From positions 558,001 to 622,000 of the forward strand of contig NZ_JACHIR010000001.1 in the NCBI RefSeq assembly GCF_014203355.1: a stretch of DNA of 64,000 bases. Reading direction: 5' to 3'. The notes beneath the pieces are model-generated. The model did not search any database. It was not told the DNA's origin and saw nothing but the letters and a program-made list of their open reading frames with translations. Both the position numbers and the translations under genes were made by a program. Within the stretch, counting starts at the first letter, position 1; each line of letters opens with the position of its first letter. This document shows positions 34,825 through 43,586 of the stretch, piece by piece. This stretch comes from Kutzneria kofuensis. Lineage in GTDB: Bacteria > Actinomycetota > Actinomycetes > Mycobacteriales > Pseudonocardiaceae.

Positions 34825-37230
34825 TCAGGGGCGTGACGAAACCCGGCCCTGCTCGACCGCCCACGCCGCGACCTGGGCCCGGGTCCGCAGGTCCAGCTTG
34901 GTGCGGATGTGCAGCAGATGTGTCTCCACGGTCCGCTCGGAGATCGACAGCCGGACCGCGATCTCCCGGTTGGTCAGGCCCTCCGCCGTCAGCATCGCCA
35001 CGTCCCACTCGCGCTGCGACAGCGGCGAGTCGTCGTCATCGGCGACCGGCGTCCGCAGCGCGTACGCGATCGCCTGCGCCAGGGTCATCCGCTCGCCGGC
35101 CTCGGTGGCCTCCCGCGCCGCCTGCGCGCTCAGCGACGCCCGCGCGGTGGCCATGGCGGCGTCGACATGCCGCTGCCAGAACGGTTCCCGGCGCATCCGC
35201 CACTTCCGCAGCTGCGTCGCCATCGCCGTGCCGAGCAGCAGCGCCCGCTTCGGCTCGCCGGTCAGCGCGGCGACGATCGCCAGCCCCTCCACCGGGTACG
35301 TGGCCGGCTCACCCGCCGCCGGACAGACCTCGACGCTGCGCCGGAAGTAGTCCCCGGCCTGGTCGATCTTCCCGCGCTCCAGGGCGATCCCGCCGGCCGA
35401 GTGCAGGATCTCCATCTGCTTCACTGGATCCGCGAGCTCCATGTAGACCGGCAGGCACTCCTCGATCAGCTCCGCCGCCCGCGCCGGGTCGCCGCCGGCC
35501 ATGGCGCCGTAGCCGAGATTGTGCATTCCCACCGCGGTGTCCAGGGGCCGGCCCAGCGGCCGCACCAACTCCACGCAGCGCTCGGCGCACCGCGTGCTGC
35601 GCTCCACGTCGCCCAGGGCCTGGTAGACCATGGACAACAGGGTCATGTTGCGACCCAGCACCACCGGCCGGTCGCGCGGCTCCTCCAACGCCATCGCCTC
35701 GACGGCCAGGTCGCGGGCCCGCTCGAAGTCCCCCGCGGTGACGTTGAACCACCCCAGTTCGATCAGCGCCAGGCTGCGGTACGGATTGTCGGCCTTCGTG
35801 ATCGTCAGCGCGGCCTCGAGCAGCTTGCGGATCTGGACGGTGTGCCCCTGCCGCCGCCAGGCGCCGCCGAGCGCGGCGGCCAGCACCGCAAGGCGCTCGT
35901 CGCGGCGTGCCGTCGTCCATTCCACGGCCTGCAACAGGTTGTCGCGCTCGTCGTCGACCTTGGGGCCGTCGTCGTACACCGTGAGCAGCATCTGGTCCAC
36001 GTAGTGCGACTCGCCGAGCGAGGTCAGCCAGCCGACCAGCCGTTCGGTGGTGTCGTCGACCTCGCCGGCCTCGGCCAGCTTCTCCCGCGCGTAGAGCCGG
36101 ATCGACTCCAGCTGGCGGAACCGCTGCACCATCCCGGGCACGGCCACGACCAGCGACTTCGCGTCCAGGTCGGCGAGCAGCCGGAGCGTGCGCTGCGGGC
36201 CGACGCCGCACACCGCGCTGGCCGAGTCGAGGCTGAAGTCGCCGGCCAGCACCGACAACCGGCGCAGCGCCTCGCGCTCGGTGTCGTCGAGCAGCTCGTA
36301 GCTCCACTCGATGGTCGCCCGCAGGTCACGGTGCCGCGTCGCGGCCGTGCGCGGGCCGCGCGACAGCAGTTCGAACCGGTCGTCCAGGCGCGCGAGGATC
36401 TCCTCGACCGACAGTACTCGCACCCAGCGCGCGGCCAGCTCGATCGCCAGCGGCATGCCGTCCAGGCGCATGCAGATCTCCGCCACGACCGGCCGGTTCG
36501 CGTCCGTCAACTCGAAGTCCGGCCTCAGCAGCCGGGCCCGTTCCACGAAGAGCTGCACGGCTTCGGAACGCTGCGAGGAGTCCGGCAGCGAGAGATGTCC
36601 GACCCGGAGCACGGCTTCCCCAGGCAGGTCAAGGGATTCCCGGCTGGTGACGAGCACGCGCAGCTGCGGGCAGCCGGTGAGCAGCGCGTCGGCCAGCGAC
36701 GCGCTCGCATCCACGAGATGCTCACAGTTGTCGATGACGAGCAGTGCTCGCTTGCCCTGCAGCGCAAGGACAACCGTGTCCACCAGATCCTCACCGGCCT
36801 GCTCCCGCACGCCCAGCGCGGAGGCGATCGTCTGCGCCAGCAGGTGATCGCTGGTCAGCGGGGCCAGCTCGACGATCCACACGCCGTCGGGATACGTGGC
36901 CACGGCACGGGTCGCGTACTCCGTCGCCAACCGCGTCTTGCCGGCGCCGCCCGTGCCGACCAGGCTCACCAGTCGGGCGCGGCGCAACAGCAGGCCGATG
37001 TCGGTCAGCTCCTGGACCCGCCCGACGAACGCGTCGCGGCTGGCCGGCAACCGGCGCGCGGCCATGGGCTGAGCCTCTGCCGTCGACTCGGGCTGCTGGT
37101 CGCCGGAGCGCTGGCGGTAGGCCCGCTGACGGCAGGCACGCGAGCAGAACCGAGCAGGCCGACCCGGCCCGTCAGCGCGCGACGGCAGCTCGTTTCCGCA
37201 CGTCTCGCAGCGCGTCGGTGCCACTGACAA
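34825..37230 (-). CDS. LuxR-type regulator with NB-ARC-like ATPase and TPR-like repeats
   Basis: An 801-residue regulator. A small Cys motif opens the protein (CETCGNELP ... RFCSRACRQRAYRQR). An AAA/NB-ARC-like domain follows: FVGRVQELTDIG, P-loop GTGGAGKTRLA, Walker B ALLVIDNCEHL, GMPLAIELAARW. The middle holds helical TPR-like repeats, and a LuxR HTH ends the protein (LSQREWDVAMLTAEGLTNREIAVRLSISERTVETHLLHI). The organisation is that of large ATP-binding LuxR regulators (LAL type). Targets are not evident. Confidence 0.87.
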   Translation of the reverse strand: MSVAPTRCETCGNELPSRADGPGRPARFCSRACRQRAYRQRSGDQQPESTAEAQPMAARRLPASRDAFVGRVQELTDIGLLLRRARLVSLVGTGGAGKTRLATEYATRAVATYPDGVWIVELAPLTSDHLLAQTIASALGVREQAGEDLVDTVVLALQGKRALLVIDNCEHLVDASASLADALLTGCPQLRVLVTSRESLDLPGEAVLRVGHLSLPDSSQRSEAVQLFVERARLLRPDFELTDANRPVVAEICMRLDGMPLAIELAARWVRVLSVEEILARLDDRFELLSRGPRTAATRHRDLRATIEWSYELLDDTEREALRRLSVLAGDFSLDSASAVCGVGPQRTLRLLADLDAKSLVVAVPGMVQRFRQLESIRLYAREKLAEAGEVDDTTERLVGWLTSLGESHYVDQMLLTVYDDGPKVDDERDNLLQAVEWTTARRDERLAVLAAALGGAWRRQGHTVQIRKLLEAALTITKADNPYRSLALIELGWFNVTAGDFERARDLAVEAMALEEPRDRPVVLGRNMTLLSMVYQALGDVERSTRCAERCVELVRPLGRPLDTAVGMHNLGYGAMAGGDPARAAELIEECLPVYMELADPVKQMEILHSAGGIALERGKIDQAGDYFRRSVEVCPAAGEPATYPVEGLAIVAALTGEPKRALLLGTAMATQLRKWRMRREPFWQRHVDAAMATARASLSAQAAREATEAGERMTLAQAIAYALRTPVADDDDSPLSQREWDVAMLTAEGLTNREIAVRLSISERTVETHLLHIRTKLDLRTRAQVAAWAVEQGRVSSRP

Positions 37231-37308
37231 CGGCGCTCCCTCTCCTGCACCCGTGCCTCGACCCTACCCGTGGAAAGACCGGACATCGTAGCCGCCGACC
37301 GCCACGGG

Positions 37309-38469
37309 TCACACGTGCTGCCCGTCCGTGCCCAGATACCCGGTCGGCCGGGACCAGTCCAGATGGGCCAGGAAATCCGGCTGTTCGGACGGCTTCGGCC
37401 GGGCGCTGGGCGGCGTCGTGCTGCCCGTTCGCGCGGCGGTGAACCGGGCGCTGGTGGCGATGTTCTGCTCGACGCGGGGCCGGCGCAACGTCTCGTAGGC
37501 ATCCAGGGCCTCGGTCGTCACGCCCAGGTCGCGCAGGGCCTTGCCCAGTACGACGGCGTCCTCCAAGGCCATCGACGCGCCCTGGCCGGTCGCGGGGGAC
37601 GCGGCGTGCGCGGCGTCCCCGACGAGCAGCATCCGGCCGGCCCGCCACGGCATGCCTTCCGGCAGGTCACGGGCGTTGGTGACCATCAGCCGGTCGGTCG
37701 TCGCGGCGATGATCTCGGCCGCCGGCGTCGCGTCCGGGCGGACCAGTGGCAGCAGCGTCTCCCGCCACTGCTCGGGCGAGCCGGCGGCGATCTCCTCGGC
37801 CGTCAGCTCGGTGTCCGGCACGCGGCAGAACCAGTTCGTCTCCCCCTCCGGCGACACGGCGTAGCCGATGGCCGTGCCGCTGCCGCGGAGCATCTCGATC
37901 CGCCCCGGCTCGTGATCGGGCTTGGCGTCGGTGGTGTAGCCGTAGAAGACGCGCTGGCCGGCGTAGCGGGGGCTGGTCGGCGCGATGAGCGAGCGGACCG
38001 TCGAGTTCAGCCCGTCCGCGCCGAGGATGAGGTCACCGGTCGCGGTGCTGCCGTCCTCGAAGGTGACGGTGCCGTCGTCGACACCGATGAGGCGCTTGCC
38101 GTGCACGATCTCGATGCCCCGCCGCCTGGCCTCCGCGCGCAGGGCGGCGCCCAACTCGGCGCGGCCGATGCAGCGGTAGTGCCTGAGCGGATCGTCCTGC
38201 TCGCCGATCGGCGTGACGGCCAGCACATCGCCGTTGTGCGCGGTGACGCGCATGGCGGTCAGCGGAAAGCCGACCCGGGCGACGGCCTCGGCGGCGTCCA
38301 GCTGGGCCAACGCGATCATGCCGTTGCTGGCCAGCGTGAGGAATGCTCCGATGTCGGCGCCGCTGTCCGGGTGGGCCTCGAACACGGTCACGTCGAGGCC
38401 CGCCTTGTGCACGGCCAGCGCCGCCGACGTGCCCGCGATGCCGCCGCCGATGATCAGGATTCGCGTCAC
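37309..38469 (-). CDS. FAD-dependent monooxygenase (PHBH/UbiH type)
   Basis: A 386-residue group A flavin monooxygenase: FAD-binding GGGIAGTSAALAVHKAG at the N-terminus, a DG motif (DLILGADGLNSTVRSLI) and the second FAD motif GRMLLVGDAAHAASPATGQGASMALEDAVVL. GTG 38469 begins directly before the Rossmann strand. It is divergent from the CoA transferase by 34 bp. It hydroxylates an aromatic or polyketide-like ring in other members; substrate unknown. Confidence 0.88.
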   Translation of the reverse strand: MTRILIIGGGIAGTSAALAVHKAGLDVTVFEAHPDSGADIGAFLTLASNGMIALAQLDAAEAVARVGFPLTAMRVTAHNGDVLAVTPIGEQDDPLRHYRCIGRAELGAALRAEARRRGIEIVHGKRLIGVDDGTVTFEDGSTATGDLILGADGLNSTVRSLIAPTSPRYAGQRVFYGYTTDAKPDHEPGRIEMLRGSGTAIGYAVSPEGETNWFCRVPDTELTAEEIAAGSPEQWRETLLPLVRPDATPAAEIIAATTDRLMVTNARDLPEGMPWRAGRMLLVGDAAHAASPATGQGASMALEDAVVLGKALRDLGVTTEALDAYETLRRPRVEQNIATSARFTAARTGSTTPPSARPKPSEQPDFLAHLDWSRPTGYLGTDGQHV

Positions 38470-38503
38470 GGGTCCATTATTGCGGGCGAGCAGGGAGGTA
38501 CCG

Positions 38504-39634
38504 ATGCCAGGACCGCTGTCCGGACTGCTGGTCGTCGCCTTGGAACAGGCCGTGGCCGCGCCCTTCGCCACGCGCCAACTGGCCGACCTCGGCGCCCGGG
38601 TGATCAAGATCGAGCGTCCCGGGGGCGATTTCGCGCGGGGCTACGACCGGGCCGTGCACGGGCAGTCCAGCCACTTCGTGTGGCTCAACCGCGGCAAGCA
38701 AAGCGTCGAGCTGGACGTGAAGGAATCCCCGCACGTGCTGCGGGCCCTGGTGGAGCGGGCCGACGTGTTCGTGCAGAACCTCGCGCCCGGCGCGGCCGCC
38801 CGGCTCGGCTTCGGGGCGGACGACCTGACGGCCCGACATCCGCGGCTGGTCACGTGCGACATCTCCGGCTACGGCTCGGACGGCCCGTACCGTGACCGCA
38901 AGGCCTACGACCTGCTGATCCAGAGCGAGGCCGGACTCATCTCGATCACCGGCACCCCGGAGTCGCCGGCCAAGGTCGGCATCGCCGCCGCCGACATCGC
39001 CGCCGGAATGTACGCGTACAGCGGGATCCTGACCGCTCTGTACGACCGTGAGCGCACCGGCCGGGGCAGCGCCATCGAGGTGTCGATGCTGGAGGCGCTC
39101 GGCGAGTGGATGGGATTTCCCTTCTACTACGGCACTTACGGCGGCACCCCGCCCGTGCGCAGCGGCGTGCACCACGCCACCATCGCGCCGTACGGGGCCT
39201 ACCGGGCCGGCGACGGCACCGTGATCCAGCTCGGCATCCAGAACGAGCGGGAGTGGCAGGAGTTCTGCACCAAGGCGCTCCTCATGCCGCATGTGGCCAC
39301 CGATGCGCGTTTCGTGTCGAACTCCGACCGCCTGGTTCACCGATCGGAACTGGACGCCGTCATCGACTCCGTGTTCGGCGGCCTGACCGGCCCGGAGCTG
39401 ATAGGTCGCCTGGAATCCGCCCGTATCGCCTTCGCCCAGCAGCGGACGGTCGCCGAGTTCGCCGCCCATCCCCAGCTCCGCCACCGTGATCGCTGGCGGA
39501 CCGTGTCCACACCCGAGGGCGACGTGCGGGCATTGCTGCCGCCGGCCACCTTCCGCGGCCGGGAGGCCGAGATGGGGCCGGTGCCGGCGTTGGGCCAGCA
39601 CACCGAGGAAGTGCTGCGCTGGCTGGGCGTCTAG
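38504..39634 (+). CDS. CaiB/BaiF-family (class III) CoA transferase
   Basis: A 376-residue CoA transferase. The family N-terminus is GPLSGLLVVALEQAVAAPFATRQLADLGARVIKIERPGGDFAR, and the catalytic Asp is probably in DLLIQSEAGLISITGTPESPAKVG. The C-terminal helix FAAHPQLRHRDRW is conserved. ATG 38504 follows GGGAGG. It moves CoA between carboxylic acids by a covalent aspartyl-CoA route. Convergent with the next LLM gene, overlapping its stop by four bases. Confidence 0.9.
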   Translation: MPGPLSGLLVVALEQAVAAPFATRQLADLGARVIKIERPGGDFARGYDRAVHGQSSHFVWLNRGKQSVELDVKESPHVLRALVERADVFVQNLAPGAAARLGFGADDLTARHPRLVTCDISGYGSDGPYRDRKAYDLLIQSEAGLISITGTPESPAKVGIAAADIAAGMYAYSGILTALYDRERTGRGSAIEVSMLEALGEWMGFPFYYGTYGGTPPVRSGVHHATIAPYGAYRAGDGTVIQLGIQNEREWQEFCTKALLMPHVATDARFVSNSDRLVHRSELDAVIDSVFGGLTGPELIGRLESARIAFAQQRTVAEFAAHPQLRHRDRWRTVSTPEGDVRALLPPATFRGREAEMGPVPALGQHTEEVLRWLGV

Positions 39635-40521
39635 TTGTGTAGCGCCTCCGCCAGCGGCAGGAACTTCGCCAGGAACTCGTCCCAACTCGTCGAGCCCGCC
39701 GGCCGCAGCACGAACTTCGACAGCCCGGCATCCAGATAGCCGTCGAGCAGCCGCCGGGCATCGTCCCAACTGCCGGCGACCAGATCCGCGGGGTCGACGC
39801 CCGGCGCGCGGTCCGCGGCGGCCTTGGCCAGCGCGGGCGGAATGCCGTCGGGGGCGACGGCCAGCGACAGGCCGTAATGATCCTCCTCGACCTCCCGGCC
39901 GGCCTCGGCGGCGGCCGCCTTGATCGTCTCGACGTGCAGCTTGGCCTGCTCGGGCGTGACGAAGCTGCCCAGCCAGCCGTCGGCCAGACGGCCGACCCGG
40001 CGGAGCGCGGCGGGCGCGCTGCCGCCGACCCAGATGTCCAGCGGCCGCGCCGGGCGTTCGGCCAGGGAAACGCCGTCCACCTGGAAGAACTCGCCGTCGA
40101 AGCTGACGTTGTCCTCGGTGAGCAGCAGCCGCAGCAACCGCAGCGACTCGTCGAAGACGGCCGCGCGGCGGCCCTCCGGCACGGGGAACAGGTTCCACTC
40201 GTCGCGCCGCGCGGGCCGTAGCCCGAACACCGGCAACACGCGCTTCGGCGCCAGCCCGGCCAACGTGGCGAGCTGCTTGGCCACCAGCACCGGATGCCGC
40301 CCGGGCAGCACCGAAACCCCGGTGCCGACCTTGAGCTTGGTGGTGCGGGCCAACGCGTGCGCCATGCCGATCATCGGATCGACGTTGCCGCCGTAGACGA
40401 CCTCGGACAACCACAGCGAGTCGACGCCCTCGGCCTCCAGCTCGTCGACGATCTTCGGGAACTCGGCGGCGCCGCCGCCCGGTCTCAGTCCGACGCCCAA
40501 CCGCACCTTCAGCACGCCCAT
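39631..40521 (-). CDS. LLM-class flavin-dependent (or F420-dependent) oxidoreductase
   Basis: A 296-residue luciferase-like TIM barrel: RLGVGLRPGGGAAEFPKIVDELEAEGVDSLWLSEVVYG, VGTGVSVLPGRHPVLVAKQLATLAGLAPKR and a PLDIWVGGSAPAALRRVGRLADGWLGSF strand. Conservation starts at about residue 6. ATG 40521 is used; an in-frame ATG at 40554 repeats the same ATGGGCGTGCT sequence and is an alternative. Many members in actinobacteria use F420. Substrate unknown. Confidence 0.83.
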   Translation of the reverse strand: MGVLKVRLGVGLRPGGGAAEFPKIVDELEAEGVDSLWLSEVVYGGNVDPMIGMAHALARTTKLKVGTGVSVLPGRHPVLVAKQLATLAGLAPKRVLPVFGLRPARRDEWNLFPVPEGRRAAVFDESLRLLRLLLTEDNVSFDGEFFQVDGVSLAERPARPLDIWVGGSAPAALRRVGRLADGWLGSFVTPEQAKLHVETIKAAAAEAGREVEEDHYGLSLAVAPDGIPPALAKAAADRAPGVDPADLVAGSWDDARRLLDGYLDAGLSKFVLRPAGSTSWDEFLAKFLPLAEALHN

Positions 40522-40636
40522 GCCCAAGGTCTTACCAGAGGAAAGCACGCCCATGTCGGCGTCTTCCCGGCGCGACTTGCACACCCGACCGTACTTACGC
40601 TTTGATAAGCACTGTACAGCTGCGAAGGAGGCAGCC

Positions 40637-42223
40637 ATGGATCCGAGAACCTGGGACACCGACGAGGTGCGTCGCTACCTGCTGCTCGGCACGTCGCCGC
40701 CGGACACCGAGGGCGTCTCCGGCGTGGGCGAGCGGGCGATGGTGGTGGGCTCCACCGGGCCGTTCGCCCAGCTCGCCGGCCGGCAGGCGCTGGCGGCCGG
40801 CGGCAGCGCGGTGGACGCCGTCATCGCGACGTCCCTCGCCCAGATCGCGCTGGCCGCCGGCTCGTGGGTGAGCTATGCGGGTGTATTCACCATGACGCAT
40901 TTCCTCGACGGCAGAACGGATTCGCTCAGCGCCGGCTTCGCGACGTTCGCCGAGGAGGACGACCCCGCCAGCATCCCGCGGCAGCCGATCGCGAGCGGCC
41001 GTACGGCATTGGTGCCGGGCTTCATGGCCGGAGTGCAGGCAGCGCACCGAAGATTCGGTCGCCTACCGTGGGCGGATCTCTTCGAGCCGGCGATTTTTGT
41101 TGCCGAGCAGGGCTTTCCGGTCGGCCTCGGCCGGGCAAACCAGTTCGCGCTACGGAAAGATGTTCTGCCGCCGGGGTTTCATGCCGTCGAGGGCGACGAG
41201 TTCCGCCAGCCCGACCTGGCCCGCACGCTGCGGGCCGTCGCCGCCGAGGGCGCGGAGTGGATGTATCACGGGCCGTGGGCACGGGAGTTCGTCGACGTCG
41301 TGCGCGCGGCCGGCGGCAAGGCCACGCCGGCCGATCTCGCCGCGTACGAACCGGTTTGGGACACGCCGGTGACCGTGGACTTCCACGGTGCCCAGGTGCA
41401 CGCCGTCGGCCGACCGAACCGTGGCGGCGTGGCCCTCGCCGAGGCGTTACGCCTGGCCGAGGGCATCGGCGACCCGCTGACCGACCCGGTCGCGCTGCGG
41501 GACCTGATCGGCGTCGCGCGGCAATCCGGCCGTCCCGGCGGGCACTCCGACTTCGTGCTGGCCGTCGACTCGTACGGGGCCGTGGCCGCCGCGTGCCACT
41601 CCATCAACACCAGCTTGTGGGGCACCACCGGCTTGTTCGCCGGCGGCGTCTCCATCCCCGATGCAGCGTCGTTCCAGCAGGCCACCCTGGCCAAGCTCGG
41701 CCCCGGCGAGCACTTACCGTCGCCCGCCAACCCCGCGATCGTGCTGCGCGACGGCGTGCCGGTGCTGGCATCCAGCAGCATCGGCGCCGGCTTGCACTGC
41801 GCCACCCTGCAATGCCTGCACGCCGTGCTCGGCCTCGGCGTGGACATCGCCGACGCCGTGCGCCGCCCAATGTTCCACGGCCCCGACTACCTGGCCGGCG
41901 ACACCGTCGTCACACCCGTGCAGGATCGATTACAGGGCAAGCGTTTCGGCTCCGCGTGGCAGAACGCCGTGCAGCGCGCCCGCGAGGCCGGCGTGTCCCG
42001 CGAAGGCATGTGGGATGCCGTGCTGGCCGACATCCCCCAGGTCATCGAGGACCGCTTCGACTCGGATGTGCTGCGCCGCGCCGAGGAGCTCGGTCAGCGG
42101 CTCACCGTGCGACCCGTCACCGAGCCGTCCATCCCCCGCGGCTTCTGGGGCGGGATCGCCCTCGGTGACCGGCTCGTCGGCGCACGCACCCCGTTCTCGG
42201 GCGGCACCGTCGAAGGGCTGTAG
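40637..42223 (+). CDS. Gamma-glutamyltransferase-like Ntn-hydrolase
   Basis: A 528-residue protein of the GGT family: GPFAQLAGRQALAAGGSAVDAVIATSLAQIALAAG, a large-subunit region to about residue 310, and a small-subunit-like part with CHSINTSLWGTTGLFAGG and PANPAIVLRDG. ATG 40637 follows AAGGAGG. At the expected self-cleavage site (T-T-H in known GGTs) the protein has G-H-S-D, so a Ser may replace the Thr nucleophile. No signal peptide is visible. It may cleave gamma-glutamyl or related amide bonds, or be inactive. Confidence 0.8.
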   Translation: MDPRTWDTDEVRRYLLLGTSPPDTEGVSGVGERAMVVGSTGPFAQLAGRQALAAGGSAVDAVIATSLAQIALAAGSWVSYAGVFTMTHFLDGRTDSLSAGFATFAEEDDPASIPRQPIASGRTALVPGFMAGVQAAHRRFGRLPWADLFEPAIFVAEQGFPVGLGRANQFALRKDVLPPGFHAVEGDEFRQPDLARTLRAVAAEGAEWMYHGPWAREFVDVVRAAGGKATPADLAAYEPVWDTPVTVDFHGAQVHAVGRPNRGGVALAEALRLAEGIGDPLTDPVALRDLIGVARQSGRPGGHSDFVLAVDSYGAVAAACHSINTSLWGTTGLFAGGVSIPDAASFQQATLAKLGPGEHLPSPANPAIVLRDGVPVLASSSIGAGLHCATLQCLHAVLGLGVDIADAVRRPMFHGPDYLAGDTVVTPVQDRLQGKRFGSAWQNAVQRAREAGVSREGMWDAVLADIPQVIEDRFDSDVLRRAEELGQRLTVRPVTEPSIPRGFWGGIALGDRLVGARTPFSGGTVEGL

Positions 42224-42598
42224 TCAGTCCTCGCGCACCTGCACGTCCACGACGTTCGGGTAGAACGCCACGTACTCCTTGATCTCCGCCACCGCGTCGT
42301 AGGGAGTCTCGTACGTCCACACCGCGTTGTCCGCCGAGGTCTCCCCCGCCCGGATGCTGTAGTAGGAGGCGTCCCCCTTGTACGGGCAGTACGTCTCGTG
42401 CTCCGACCGCTCCAGCAGCGTGAAGTCCACGTCCTTGCGCGGGATGTACCGCACCGCCGGGTACGTGCTCTCCTGCAGCGTCAGCGCCTCCCGGGTGTCC
42501 GCGATGACCCGGCCGCCGACCGTCGCCACCACGTGCTCACCCGTCGCCGTCACCGTGATCGGGTGCTTCTCGTTCGGGATCAGGACCTGCTTGCTCAC
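42224..42598 (-). CDS. DUF427 domain protein
   Basis: A 124-residue DUF427 protein: HVVATVGGRVIADTREALTLQESTYPAVRYIPRKDV, then ETYCPYKGDASYYSI and AVWTYETPYDAVAEIKEYVAFYP, the full family signature. It starts the base after the convergent GGT-like stop. No function is established. Confidence 0.9.
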   Translation of the reverse strand: MSKQVLIPNEKHPITVTATGEHVVATVGGRVIADTREALTLQESTYPAVRYIPRKDVDFTLLERSEHETYCPYKGDASYYSIRAGETSADNAVWTYETPYDAVAEIKEYVAFYPNVVDVQVRED

Positions 42599-42677
42599 CG
42601 TGCGTCAACTCCTCGACCTCTCGGATAGGAGGTGCAACGCCCCGCCCCCGGCGGCTTGTTCCGCGCTACCGTGACAC

Positions 42678-43187
42678 ATGATCGTCTGGGTGAACGGGAC
42701 CTTCGGGGCGGGCAAGACCACCACGTCGCGACTGCTGGTGAAGGCGCTGCCGCAGGCCCGGATCTTCGACACCGAGTACGTCGGCTTCATGCTGGGCCAC
42801 GTGCTGACCGAACCGGTCGAGAACTTCCAGGACAATCCGCCTTGGCGGGCCCTGGTCGTGCGCACCGCCGTCGAGGTGCTCGACCACGTCGGCGGCACGC
42901 TGGTCATCCCGCAGACCGTGCTGACCGAGTCCTACGCCCGGGAGATCTTCGACGGGCTGGCCGCCGAGGGCGTGAAGGTGCACCACTTCGTGCTGCACGT
43001 CGATCGCGAGGAGCTGGTTCGAAGGATCGTCGAGGATCGAGAGGAGGCGGGAGCGAAGCAGTGGCGACTCGACCATGTCGAGCGGTATGAGGCTGCGCTG
43101 CCGTGGCTGCGGGAGGCGGGGGTGGTTGTGGATACGACGAGGTTGGGAGCGGAGGAGGTGTGTGCCCGGATCGTGTCCGAGGTTTGA
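42678..43187 (+). CDS. TmrB-like P-loop ATP-binding protein
   Basis: A 169-residue P-loop protein: WVNGTFGAGKTTTSRLLVKALP at the N-terminus, then IFDTEYVGFMLGHVL and a helix with VDREELVRRIVEDREEAGAKQWRLDHVERYEAAL. The order and spacing match TmrB, which confers tunicamycin resistance in Bacillus. ATG 42678 follows no strong ribosome site. Substrate and resistance role here are inferred. Confidence 0.78.
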   Translation: MIVWVNGTFGAGKTTTSRLLVKALPQARIFDTEYVGFMLGHVLTEPVENFQDNPPWRALVVRTAVEVLDHVGGTLVIPQTVLTESYAREIFDGLAAEGVKVHHFVLHVDREELVRRIVEDREEAGAKQWRLDHVERYEAALPWLREAGVVVDTTRLGAEEVCARIVSEV

Positions 43188-43230
43188 GGGCTTGAGGCTC
43201 GGGGTTGTGGCGGGTTTTGCCGTGCATGTC

Positions 43231-43350
43231 GCGTGGATTTTGTGTGGAGCCTCTGGACGATGGCACTCAGGACTGTTTAGGGGCAGGCAGAGCCTGCCCT
43301 GAGTCGCTGTCAATTGTATGCCATCGTCCACCTCCACACAAAATCCACGC
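43231..43350. repeat. Hairpin repeat A (left inverted copy)
   Basis: A 110-bp core (43236-43345) is 96% identical (106 of 110) to the reverse complement of the core at 44906-45015. The copy is a long imperfect hairpin: GCGTGGATTTTGTGTGGA (43231-43248) pairs with 43333-43350, TGGACGATGGCA (43254-43265) with 43319-43330, and GGGCAGGC with GCCTGCCC near the tip (43281-43299). It lies 237 bp before the DUF222/HNH gene. Confidence 0.85.
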
Positions 43351-43550
43351 TCCGCTTCACCGCTTGCTGGCCCGCTTCACCGTTTCCCGACCCCGCTTCC
43401 CCCGCTTCACCGCTTGCCGGCCTCGCTTCCCCGCTTCCCACTTCCACGATCCCCCGATCCCCCGCTTCCCACTTCCTCAGTCCCCCGACCCCCATCCCCC
43501 AGAACGCGAAGCGCCCAGCGATTATGCATGAAACAATCACCCATTAGTGA

Positions 43551-43580
43551 TTCGAGTTCGATCTTTGGAGCGCGTATTCT
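43551..43580 (+). promoter_or_regulatory. Probable promoter of the DUF222/HNH gene (leaderless)
   Basis: TTCGAG (43551-43556) and TATTCT (43575-43580) are separated by 18 bp. The -10 hexamer ends six bases before the ATG at 43587, so transcription would start at or next to the start codon. No ribosome-binding site is present, which fits a leaderless message. Confidence 0.55.
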
Positions 43581-43586
43581 AAAGAC

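Larger units (their letters stand above)
43188..43586. other. 399-bp gap holding hairpin repeat A and pyrimidine-rich repeats
   Basis: The first 40 bp are spacer. Hairpin repeat A is at 43231-43350. From 43351 to about 43500 the plus strand is almost all C and T, with a 21-bp unit (CCGCTTCACCGCTTGC plus 5 bases) present at 43352 and 43402 and a CCGCTTCCCACTTCC unit repeated near 43430 and 43460. The last 80 bp hold the promoter of the HNH gene. No coding region is supported; short open frames here are low-complexity. Confidence 0.7.

Noticed and set aside
43310-43547. Short frames on both strands across hairpin A and the C/T tract as small genes
   Set aside because: They read through the repeat and low-complexity DNA, have no ribosome site and give similar peptides from both repeat copies only because the repeat is duplicated.
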